A stretch of DNA of 62,532 nt, from positions 1-62,532 of the forward strand of contig CAJUKS010000010.1 in the NCBI GenBank assembly GCA_910587405.1, read 5' to 3'. Within the stretch, counting starts at the first letter, position 1. Every line of letters begins with the position of its first letter. Positions 26,781 through 34,632 of the stretch are shown here, piece by piece. The DNA comes from an uncultured Alphaproteobacteria bacterium. GTDB taxonomy: Bacteria; Pseudomonadota; Alphaproteobacteria; RF32; CAG-239. Below the pieces are notes generated by a model, which saw nothing but the letters and a program-made list of their open reading frames with translations, had not been told where the DNA came from and made no database searches. The translations under genes and the position numbers were made by a program.

Positions 26781-28172
26781 ATGCAGCAACAAAACGTTCA
26801 TATCATCGGCGCCGGCCTTGCCGGTTCCGAAGCCGCCTGGCAGCTGGTCTGCCGCGGAATTCCGGTTACCGTTCACGAGATGAAGCCGCACCGGTTTTCA
26901 CCGGCGCATCACCATGCCGATTTTGCCGAGCTTGTTTGTTCCAACTCGCTCCGTTCCGATGACGCTCTGCATAATGCGGTGGGGTTGATGCATCAGGAAA
27001 TGCGGCTGGCGGGGTCGCTGATTATGGCGGCGGCCGACGCCTGCAAAGTGCCGGCCGGCGGGGCTTTGGCTGTTGACCGCAACGGATTTGCCGCCTTTGT
27101 CACCCGTTGCCTGCGCAATCATCCGTTGGTAACGGTGGTTGAAGAAGAAATAACGGAACTGCCGTCCGCCGAGTGGGGACAGACGATTGTAGCCACCGGG
27201 CCGTTGACTTCGGAAGCGTTGGCAGAAGACATTTTGAAGCAGGTCGACCATCAGTCGTTGTCTTTTTATGATGCGATCGCGCCGGTTGTTTATAAGGAAA
27301 GCATCAATATGGACGTTGCCTGGTATCAGTCGCGTTACGACAAGGGTGACGGCCGCGACTATATTAATTGTCCGCTTTCAAAAGAACAATATTACCGCTT
27401 TGTCGAAGCGCTGCTGACGGCGGAGAAAACCGCCTTTCACGATTTTGAAACGCCCAACTATTTTGACGGCTGCCTTCCGGTGGAAGTGATGGCCGAACGC
27501 GGGGTTGATACCTTGTTGTACGGGCCGATGAAACCGGTCGGACTGACCGATCCTCATACCGGAAAGCATCCTTATGCGGTGGTGCAGCTGCGACAGGACA
27601 ATTTTGCCGATACCCTGCGCAATATGGTCGGTTTTCAGACCAAATTGAAATACGGGGCGCAACAGGAAGTTTTCCGGACCATTCCGGGGCTGGAAAATGC
27701 CGAGTTTGCGCGTTTGGGCGGCATCCACAAAAACACTTTTATCAAATCGCCGCTGTTGTTGGACCGTCAACTGCGGCTCCGAATGCGGCCGACACTCCGT
27801 TTTGCCGGACAGATTACCGGTTGCGAAGGTTACATCGAAAGTGCGGCAGTGGGTCTGATGGCCGGTTATTTTGCGGCTTGCGAAGCCTTGGGGACCGAAG
27901 CGGAAATGCCGCCGCGCGAAACCGCCTTCGGCGCAATGCTTTCTCATGTTACCGAATGCGTCAATATCGAAGATTTTCAGCCGATGAACATTAATTTCGG
28001 AATTTTTCCGGAAATTCGCGGAGAAATAACCGCTAACGGAAAATTTCGCAAAATTAAAGGAATGGAAAGAAAAACCGCCTACTGCACCCGGGCATTGGCT
28101 GCCGCCGAAGTCTGGGCCGAAAAGAACGGCGGCGCAAAAATAGCTGTTGATTTTACGGCGCGTTTGGCGTAG
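26781..28172 (+). CDS. trmFO: tRNA (uracil-54-C5)-methyltransferase TrmFO
   Basis: The folate- and FAD-dependent enzyme forming ribothymidine at position 54 of tRNA. It has the N-terminal FAD motif IIGAGLAGSEAAW, the LVCSNSLRSDDA region and the C-terminal RKTAYCTRAL stretch. The 463-residue length is usual. TrmFO is typical of Firmicutes and alphaproteobacteria, while gammaproteobacteria use TrmA. AAGAGGCG precedes the ATG. The gene that follows starts 34 bases after its stop. Confidence 0.95.
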   Translation: MQQQNVHIIGAGLAGSEAAWQLVCRGIPVTVHEMKPHRFSPAHHHADFAELVCSNSLRSDDALHNAVGLMHQEMRLAGSLIMAAADACKVPAGGALAVDRNGFAAFVTRCLRNHPLVTVVEEEITELPSAEWGQTIVATGPLTSEALAEDILKQVDHQSLSFYDAIAPVVYKESINMDVAWYQSRYDKGDGRDYINCPLSKEQYYRFVEALLTAEKTAFHDFETPNYFDGCLPVEVMAERGVDTLLYGPMKPVGLTDPHTGKHPYAVVQLRQDNFADTLRNMVGFQTKLKYGAQQEVFRTIPGLENAEFARLGGIHKNTFIKSPLLLDRQLRLRMRPTLRFAGQITGCEGYIESAAVGLMAGYFAACEALGTEAEMPPRETAFGAMLSHVTECVNIEDFQPMNINFGIFPEIRGEITANGKFRKIKGMERKTAYCTRALAAAEVWAEKNGGAKIAVDFTARLA

Positions 28173-28206
28173 AATCTATAAGATTGAACTGACTGAATGG
28201 AACCTT

Positions 28207-29055
28207 ATGAACGATCTGAGAAAAATAGTACGCAGCAAAATCAAAAGCGGCAGCGGCCGGACGGTTTTCTGGGGAATGCAGCTTCTGCCCAAGGCTAAGC
28301 GCGAGGCTTTGTATACTTTGTTTGCCTTTGTCCGCCATTTGGAAGATGTGGTCGAAAGCCCGGTCGAACTTGCCGAAAAACAGGAAATCCTGAGTATGTG
28401 GCGGCAGGAAATGGATAATATTTTCGATCGTAAAGTTCCGGCAACCGATATCGGGCGGCGCATTTACAAAAACTGTATGCGTTTTAAGCTGCCCAAAGAA
28501 GAGTTCTTGAATTTGGTTGACAGTATTTCCGCCAACATTGACAATCCTCTGCAGGCACCCAGCCTGAGTCAGCTTTCCGGCTATTGCCGCGGGGTGGGGG
28601 GAATGACCGGCAGTTTGTCGCTGCGGGTATTTGGCTGTACCGACGAAAAAATCATCAAAGAATTGTCGACTTCGCTCGGATCGGCGCTGCAAATTACCAA
28701 TATTTTGCGCAACGTCAAGGAAGATGCTCAGAACAATCGTTTGTACATCCCGCAGGAATTGTTGAAAAAAGCCAACATTACCGCCACCGATCCCAAAAGC
28801 GTGGTGGTTGACAAAAATCTGGCGCTGGCCCGGCAGGAACTGGCCGCGATAGCCGTAAAAGACTATGAAAAGGCATATGACATTCTTGCCGGTTTGGATA
28901 AAAGCACCAGCCGGCCGATCCGCCTGATTACCGACCTTTACAAACGTTATTTCGATATGATGGAAAAACGCGGCTGGGAAATTATTTCTCCCAAACCGCG
29001 TATCAGCAAGTGGTGTAAGCTCGGTATTCTGCTGCGCAATCTTTTTTCAGCTTAA
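28207..29055 (+). CDS. Squalene/phytoene synthase family protein with altered Asp motifs
   Basis: The 282 residues follow the trans-isoprenyl head-to-head synthase fold, closest by eye to HpnD (presqualene diphosphate synthase): GMQLLPKAKREALYTLFAF, CRGVGGMTGS, LGSALQITNILRNV and RLYIPQE. The two metal-binding aspartate boxes are changed: the first is E46-D-V-V-E50 where DDxxD is expected, and the second is N169-VKE-D173 where DxxxD is expected. It may have lost or altered prenyl-synthase activity. ATG 28207 is chosen; an earlier in-frame start would overlap trmFO. No hopanoid genes are adjacent. Its 3' end overlaps convergent elbB by 9 bases. Confidence 0.75.
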   Translation: MNDLRKIVRSKIKSGSGRTVFWGMQLLPKAKREALYTLFAFVRHLEDVVESPVELAEKQEILSMWRQEMDNIFDRKVPATDIGRRIYKNCMRFKLPKEEFLNLVDSISANIDNPLQAPSLSQLSGYCRGVGGMTGSLSLRVFGCTDEKIIKELSTSLGSALQITNILRNVKEDAQNNRLYIPQELLKKANITATDPKSVVVDKNLALARQELAAIAVKDYEKAYDILAGLDKSTSRPIRLITDLYKRYFDMMEKRGWEIISPKPRISKWCKLGILLRNLFSA

Positions 29056-29715
29056 TTTCAGAATTTCGGTTACCAGTTTTTTAATTCCGGCATTAACTTC
29101 GGCAATGGAGGTCGCCAGCATATAAGCGGGAGTCGTGACAATTTTGTGCTGCCGGTCGATGCAGGCGTCGTCAACGTCGCAGTTTTGATGGCGGGCGCCG
29201 GTTTTTTCGATTTCGGCGGCGGTGGCCGGATCGTTGCCGATGGTTACGGTAATGCCGTGTTTGCCGAGGACCCGTGCCGTCACGGCCGGCGCAATGCAAA
29301 TGGCGCCGATCGGAAGCCGTTTGTCATAGGCGGCGTTGAGAGCTTTGGCAACTTCTGGATTAACTTCGCAATCGGCGCCTTTCAGCGCAAAGTCGCATAA
29401 GTTTTTGGCAGCGCCTTGTCCGCCGGGAAGGACAAGCGCGTCAAAAAGATCGGGATTAAAGTCGGCCAGGCTTTGGATGTTGCCGCGGGCAATACGGGCC
29501 GCTTCGACCAACACGTTTCTGCTTTGGTCCTGCTCAACGCTTTTGGTATAATGGTTAATGACCGACGTTTGTTCAATATCGGGGGCAAAGCATTGATATG
29601 CGGCGCCTTGTTCGGCAATATTGAGCAAAGTACAGGCGGCTTCGTGAATTTCGCTTCCGTCAAATACGCCGCAGCCCGAAAGGATGACGGCAATTTTTTT
29701 CTCTTCGGCAGACAT
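29047..29715 (-). CDS. elbB: Isoprenoid biosynthesis glyoxalase ElbB (DJ-1/PfpI superfamily)
   Basis: A DJ-1/PfpI-type protein with ILSGCGVFDGSEIHE at the N-terminus, LVLPGGQGAAKNL, and the nucleophile elbow GAICIAPA with the reactive Cys. ElbB proteins (about 220 residues) have glyoxalase activity in vitro. The start is ATG 29715 with AGGAG 6 bases upstream; an earlier in-frame start has no such site. Co-directional with the peroxiredoxin gene 66 bases upstream, it may belong to a stress-related pair. Confidence 0.92.
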   Translation of the reverse strand: MSAEEKKIAVILSGCGVFDGSEIHEAACTLLNIAEQGAAYQCFAPDIEQTSVINHYTKSVEQDQSRNVLVEAARIARGNIQSLADFNPDLFDALVLPGGQGAAKNLCDFALKGADCEVNPEVAKALNAAYDKRLPIGAICIAPAVTARVLGKHGITVTIGNDPATAAEIEKTGARHQNCDVDDACIDRQHKIVTTPAYMLATSIAEVNAGIKKLVTEILKLS

Positions 29716-29781
29716 TTTGTTCTCCTGGGTTGGGTTATCTTTGAAAGTAAATATAGTTTGTTTTGAAACCAAACTCAAACA

Positions 29782-30486
29782 TTATTTGCCGGATGTTGCC
29801 GACGTATACTTGTTGCCGTTGTCCATACAGAAAAACCAGTCTTGGCATTCGTTGTTGCTTTTCTGCATTTGAAGACGTTCGTTCAGGCCTTTGAGTTCGG
29901 AAGGTGCCGCCAGCAGGACGTCTTGTCCCGGGCGCCAGTCCGCCGGTGTTGAAACGCCGTATTTGTCCGTCAGCTGCAAAGCCTCAAGAACGCGTTTGAT
30001 TTCGTCAAAATTACGTCCGGTCGTTTGCGGATAATACAAAATGGTGCGGATAATGCCTTCGTTGTCGATGATGAAGACGGCTCGTACCGCTTTGGTATCG
30101 CTCATCGCCGGGTGAAGCATGCCGTATTTGCGGGCGATTTCGGTCTTGACGTCGGCAACAATCGGAAATTTGATTTCCTGACCGTCATAATCTCCGAAAC
30201 GGATTTTGTCCTGAATTTCTTTTACCCAGGCCAGATGGGAAGAATTGCTGTCGACCGAAAGGCCGATCAACGCGGTGTTCAGTTTGGCAAATTCGTCCTG
30301 CATGGCGGCAAAAGTGGCAATTTCCGATGTGCATACGGGAGTGAAATCGGCCGGATGGGAAAATAAAACGACCCATTTGCCGCGGTAGTCATCGGGAAAA
30401 TTGATTTCTCCGGTGGTGGTGACGGCCTGAAATTCCGGCGCCGGTTCTCCGAGCGCAGGCATGCTGACAGTGGTTTGGTTTTCCAA
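29782..30486 (-). CDS. 1-Cys peroxiredoxin (Prx6 type)
   Basis: A thiol peroxidase with the active-site loop SHPADFTPVCTSE, peroxidatic Cys52, and the long Prx6-type C-terminal domain (PADWRPGQDVL). Additional cysteines occur near the C-terminus (NECQDWFFCMDN), which is unusual and could provide a resolving thiol. The start is taken as TTG at 30486: AAGGAG lies 7 bases upstream of it, while the next ATG (30462) has no site at a proper distance. It probably detoxifies peroxides in the cytoplasm. Confidence 0.92.
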   Translation of the reverse strand: MENQTTVSMPALGEPAPEFQAVTTTGEINFPDDYRGKWVVLFSHPADFTPVCTSEIATFAAMQDEFAKLNTALIGLSVDSNSSHLAWVKEIQDKIRFGDYDGQEIKFPIVADVKTEIARKYGMLHPAMSDTKAVRAVFIIDNEGIIRTILYYPQTTGRNFDEIKRVLEALQLTDKYGVSTPADWRPGQDVLLAAPSELKGLNERLQMQKSNNECQDWFFCMDNGNKYTSATSGK

Positions 30487-30677
30487 TTTTTTTCTCCTTA
30501 TAAAAACGGTTTCTCTTTGCCGATATATGCCCGCGATGCGCTGTTTCAAGAATTTAATTCGTTGTTGCGGCCTTTTTTGTAAAGTTTTCTTGGATAAAAA
30601 CTTAAAATGTTGATGACAAACCGATTTAATTGTTTAATATAAAGCCAAATTAAAGTTGCAACAAATTAAGGTAAACA

Positions 30678-31388
30678 ATGAAACCGTTATATAAACGCAT
30701 CCTGCTCAAACTTTCCGGAGAAGGGCTTATGGGAGACAAGGCGTTCGGCATGGATGACCAGGTTATCCGCGCTCTGGCGGAACAAATCAGCCGGGTGCGC
30801 GCGCTCGGCGTCGAAGTTTGTCTGGTGGTGGGCGGCGGCAATATTTTCCGCGGTGCGCGGGAGGCGTCCAAAGGACTCAACCGTTCGGTTGCCGATCAGG
30901 TCGGTATGCTGGCAACGGTGATGAACGCGCTCTATTTGCAAAATGCGTTGGAAAAACTCGGAATTGAGGCCCGGGTTCTGTCCGGACTCAGTATTCCCGA
31001 AGTGTGTGAAGACTATATTTATCGCCGTGCTCTGCGCCATTTGCAGAAAAACCGCGTTCTTATTTTTGCTGCCGGAACCGGCAATCCTTATTTTACCACC
31101 GATACCGGTGCGGCGCTGCGGGCGTCGGAAATGGGGTGTGACGCCTTACTCAAGGCCACTCAGGTTGACGGCGTTTACAATGCCGATCCCAAAACGCATG
31201 CGGATGCGGTCAAATATAAAGAAATAAGCTATGATCAGGTAATTGCCGAGGGGCTGAAGGTCATGGACCTCACGGCGGTGTCTTTGGCCAAAGATAACCG
31301 GATCCCGATCGTCGTTTTTGCCCAGAAGGGTGAAAATGCATTGCTGGACGCCGTTACCGGACAAGGCGAATTTACGATAATCAAATAA
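30678..31388 (+). CDS. pyrH: Uridylate kinase PyrH
   Basis: Phosphorylates UMP to UDP. It is an amino-acid-kinase fold protein, 236 residues, with LLKLSGEGLMG at the N-terminus, VVGGGNIFRG, GTGNPYFTTDT and DGVYNADPK. It heads a long operon: pyrH-frr-uppS-cdsA-rseP-bamA-lpxD-fabZ. The rpsB-tsf pair usually upstream is absent; instead the peroxiredoxin gene diverges. AAGG precedes the ATG. Confidence 0.97.
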   Translation: MKPLYKRILLKLSGEGLMGDKAFGMDDQVIRALAEQISRVRALGVEVCLVVGGGNIFRGAREASKGLNRSVADQVGMLATVMNALYLQNALEKLGIEARVLSGLSIPEVCEDYIYRRALRHLQKNRVLIFAAGTGNPYFTTDTGAALRASEMGCDALLKATQVDGVYNADPKTHADAVKYKEISYDQVIAEGLKVMDLTAVSLAKDNRIPIVVFAQKGENALLDAVTGQGEFTIIK

Positions 31389-31401
31389 CAAGAGGTATAA
31401 T

Positions 31402-31965
31402 ATGTCAGATTACAGCCAAATAAAAGAGAGTACCAAAACCAGAATGGACAAGACTTTGGAAACCCTGAAAACCGATTTCGGCGGTCTGCGTGCCGGGCGT
31501 GCCCACGCCAGTCTGCTGGACGGCATCATGGTGGATGCTTACGGAAGTATGACTCCGATTTCTCAGGTCGGAACGGTGTCGGTTCCCGATCCTCGTTGCC
31601 TGTCGGTCAGCGTATGGGACCGCGGTCTGGCCAAAGCGGTCGAAAAAGCGATCATGGAGTCGGATCTGGGGTTAAATCCCGCTTCGGACGGTCAGTTGAT
31701 TCGTATTCCGATTCCGCCGCTTTCGGAAGAACGGCGTAAAGAACTGGTGAAAGTTGCCGGAAAATATGCCGAGCAGGGCAAAATCGCCATCCGCAATATT
31801 CGCCGCGACGCTTTGGACAGTATCAAGAAGCTGAAAAAAGACAATCAGATATCCGAAGACGAAGAAAAAAGATTCAGTGACGAAATTCAAAAGTTTACGG
31901 ACGAGTTTGTTAAGAAAATCGATGATGCTCTGACACAAAAAGAAAAAGACATTATGCAGGTCTGA
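31402..31965 (+). CDS. frr: Ribosome recycling factor
   Basis: Splits post-termination ribosomes together with EF-G. The 187-residue product has FGGLRAGRAHASLLDGI, the central PDPRCLSVSVWD segment and C-terminal helix KFTDEFVKKID. It starts 13 bases after pyrH, with AAGAGG before the ATG. Confidence 0.97.
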   Translation: MSDYSQIKESTKTRMDKTLETLKTDFGGLRAGRAHASLLDGIMVDAYGSMTPISQVGTVSVPDPRCLSVSVWDRGLAKAVEKAIMESDLGLNPASDGQLIRIPIPPLSEERRKELVKVAGKYAEQGKIAIRNIRRDALDSIKKLKKDNQISEDEEKRFSDEIQKFTDEFVKKIDDALTQKEKDIMQV

Positions 31966-31979
31966 ACCGGGGTCTGAAG

Positions 31980-32693
31980 TTGAGTAACGATCAAACTAAC
32001 AAATTAAAGCATCTGGCGATCATTATGGACGGCAATCGTCGGTGGGCACGCAAGCGCGGCCTTCCGGCGGCAGCCGGACACCGCAAAGGGGCGCAGACCC
32101 TGGAGCAAATTTGCCGCGATGCTAACGAACTGGGACTGAAGTATCTGACCCTGTATGCTTTTTCGACCGAAAACTGGCAACGTGACGCTGAGGAAGTCAG
32201 TACGCTGATGGGACTGTTGCGCGAATATCTGAAGAATGACCTGCAGGAGATACAAAAAAATAATGTACGAATTATTTTTATCGGCGAACGTCAAATGCTT
32301 GATAAAGATATTGCCGACAGTATGCAGCGAATTGAAAATCAGACGGCCTCAAATACGGGGCTGACCCTATGTCTGGCCGTGAGCTACGGTTCGCGTCAGG
32401 AAATTTTAAATGCGGTTCGCCGGGCGTCGAAATTGATTAAGGCGGATGAAATAAAACTTGAAGATATAGATGAACAATTGTTCTCTAATTTGTTGTATAC
32501 AAAAGATATTCCTGATCCGGATATGGTGGTGCGCACCAGCGGTGAACAACGGGTCAGCAACTATTTGTTATGGCAGCTGGCTTATGCGGAGTTTTACTTC
32601 AGCGAGGTTTTATGGCCCGATTTTGACCGCGGTGAACTGGAAAAAATTATCATGAACTTTAATACTCGGGAGAGAAGATATGGCAAAAACTAA
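31980..32693 (+). CDS. uppS: Undecaprenyl diphosphate synthase UppS
   Basis: Makes the C55 lipid carrier for peptidoglycan and LPS. It is a cis-prenyltransferase with IIMDGNRRWARKRG (catalytic Asp17), FSTENWQR and RTSGEQRVSNYLLWQ. The start is TTG 31980, fifteen bases after frr; the translation begins MSNDQTNKLKH. Its 3' end overlaps cdsA by 14 bases. Confidence 0.96.
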   Translation: MSNDQTNKLKHLAIIMDGNRRWARKRGLPAAAGHRKGAQTLEQICRDANELGLKYLTLYAFSTENWQRDAEEVSTLMGLLREYLKNDLQEIQKNNVRIIFIGERQMLDKDIADSMQRIENQTASNTGLTLCLAVSYGSRQEILNAVRRASKLIKADEIKLEDIDEQLFSNLLYTKDIPDPDMVVRTSGEQRVSNYLLWQLAYAEFYFSEVLWPDFDRGELEKIIMNFNTRERRYGKN

Positions 32694-33450
32694 ATCCAAC
32701 ACCATGCTGAGGATTGTTACCGCTTTGGTTATGGCACCGCTGGTTATCGCCGGTTTGTATTTCGGTTATCCGTATGTGGTTTTGATGTTAGTCGGCGTCG
32801 GCGCCCTGATGGCGTGGGAATGGAGTACGATGGTTCCCAACAACCGTCCGACCGTGTATGCGGTTGCCTATACCGTATCAACGGCGGTTGCCGTGATGCT
32901 CAATTCATGGTTGGGAATTATCCTTTCTTTGGTTTTTTCCACTTTTTTGGTTTGGTTTAAGGCCCGTGACGAACGTTATCGCCGCCTGCTGATTTTGGGC
33001 GTTCCTTATATCACGATCGGTATCGGCTCTTTGATGTGGATTTACCATATTGTCAGTTCTCACATCTTGTGCTTTGTATTCATGATATGGGCAACCGATA
33101 CCGGCGGTTACATCGTCGGCAAAACTGTCAAAGGTCCCAAGCTGGCGCCGAAAATCAGTCCCAACAAAACCTGGTCCGGTTTGTTGGGCGGGATGGCTTT
33201 TTCCGGTTTGGTATGCTGGGGGTATGCTTTCCTGTTTGGCGCCGACGACTGGCGTTTTGCCGTTGCCGGCGCTTTGCTGGCCGTGATTGAGCAGGTGGGC
33301 GACCTGATCGAATCGGCAATCAAACGCCATCTCGGCATCAAGGATTCCAGTTCCCTGATACCGGGCCACGGCGGTGTGTTCGACCGCATTGACGGCATGA
33401 TCTTTACCGCACCGTTTGTCTATTTAATTTTGGCTTATTGGTTCATTTAA
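32680..33450 (+). CDS. cdsA: Phosphatidate cytidylyltransferase CdsA
   Basis: Forms CDP-diacylglycerol, the branch point of phospholipid synthesis. It is a 256-residue polytopic membrane protein with the family signature in the C-terminal part (KDSSSLIPGHGGVFDRIDGM) and the SPNKTWSGLLGG loop. The start overlaps uppS. In most alphaproteobacteria dxr lies between cdsA and rseP; here rseP follows directly. Confidence 0.95.
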   Translation: MAKTKSNTMLRIVTALVMAPLVIAGLYFGYPYVVLMLVGVGALMAWEWSTMVPNNRPTVYAVAYTVSTAVAVMLNSWLGIILSLVFSTFLVWFKARDERYRRLLILGVPYITIGIGSLMWIYHIVSSHILCFVFMIWATDTGGYIVGKTVKGPKLAPKISPNKTWSGLLGGMAFSGLVCWGYAFLFGADDWRFAVAGALLAVIEQVGDLIESAIKRHLGIKDSSSLIPGHGGVFDRIDGMIFTAPFVYLILAYWFI

Positions 33451-33470
33451 ACAAAGGCAGGTTTTTTATT

Positions 33471-34601
33471 ATGGAATGGTTAATTAATGCAGCCTATTAT
33501 ATAATTCCTTTTATTGTTTTATTGGGAATTTTGGTCTTCGTCCACGAATTCGGGCATTTTCTGATTGCCCGGCTGTGCGGGGTTCAGGTTACCGATTTTT
33601 CGATCGGTTTTGGTAAGGAACTTTGGGGCTTTACCGACCGCCACCGGACCAAATGGAAAATCTGCGCCATTCCGCTGGGCGGTTATTGCCAGTTTTTGGG
33701 CGATGCCGATGCGGCTTCGGCCAACAGTGACGAAGCGGTGGAGGAACTCAGCGCCGAGGATAAGAAAAAAGCCTTCCCTTTTCAAAAACCATGGAAAAAG
33801 CTGGCGATTGTGTTGGGCGGTCCCGGTTTTAACTATTTGTTTGCGATTGTCGTATTTACGATGATGTTTGCCTTGCTCGGCAAATTTTCCTTTCCTCCGG
33901 TGGTGGGCGAAGTTGTACCGGGCGGTGCTGCCGACAAAGCCGGGATTGCCGCGGCAGACCGCATTTTGGAAGTTAACGGGCGCGAAGTCGAAAACTTCAG
34001 TGACATCACGACCGAAATATCTTTGACCGTCGGCGGCACCGCTGCCGTAAAATTGCAGCGCGGCGATCAGATTTTGGACTTTGAAGTGCCGCTCGAAATG
34101 ATGGAAGTTGAGGCCAACGGACAAACGACTGCCCGTCCGATGCTCGGTGTCAAATCTGTCAATACGATGGAACTGGATCATCAGAAAATGTCCTGGCCGG
34201 CCGCTTTTGCCGAAGCCTGTAACGAAACCTGGCGCATTACCGAAGGAACCTTGCGCGGGGTCGGACAGATGATCACCGGAAAACGCGGCAGCGAGGATCT
34301 GGGCGGTATTTTGAGAATTGCCGAAATGTCGGGTGATATTTCCAAGAAAAACGGCTGGCTCGACTTTTTGGCCTTTATGGCACTGCTGTCAATTAATCTC
34401 GGTTTGATCAATTTGTTCCCGATTCCGGTTCTTGACGGCGGCCATGTCGTGATCTACACGGTGGAAATGATTTCCCGCCGGGAAGTAAACGCCAAAGTAA
34501 AGGAAAACCTGTTTAAAGTTGGTTTTGCCCTGATTTTGGCTTTGATGATTTTTGCAACATGGAACGACTTTGTACATCTGTTCCATCGTTTTTTTGCTTA
34601 G
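33471..34601 (+). CDS. rseP: Site-2 intramembrane zinc protease RseP
   Basis: Performs regulated intramembrane proteolysis, in proteobacteria typically of anti-sigma factors. The zinc motif HEFGH (H25-E-x-x-H29) is in the first transmembrane segment; a single PDZ domain follows (EVVPGGAADKAGI), and the C-terminal LFPIPVLDGGH supplies the third ligand. Start ATG 33471 is chosen; it lies 20 bases after cdsA, while an upstream in-frame start would overlap cdsA and lack this site. Confidence 0.95.
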   Translation: MEWLINAAYYIIPFIVLLGILVFVHEFGHFLIARLCGVQVTDFSIGFGKELWGFTDRHRTKWKICAIPLGGYCQFLGDADAASANSDEAVEELSAEDKKKAFPFQKPWKKLAIVLGGPGFNYLFAIVVFTMMFALLGKFSFPPVVGEVVPGGAADKAGIAAADRILEVNGREVENFSDITTEISLTVGGTAAVKLQRGDQILDFEVPLEMMEVEANGQTTARPMLGVKSVNTMELDHQKMSWPAAFAEACNETWRITEGTLRGVGQMITGKRGSEDLGGILRIAEMSGDISKKNGWLDFLAFMALLSINLGLINLFPIPVLDGGHVVIYTVEMISRREVNAKVKENLFKVGFALILALMIFATWNDFVHLFHRFFA

Positions 34602-34632
34602 GATAAATTATTTCAATAAGGACGCAGTATAC

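Noticed and set aside
27378..27947. 189-residue minus frame opposite trmFO
   Set aside because: Shadow of trmFO; no start site and His/Arg-rich composition.
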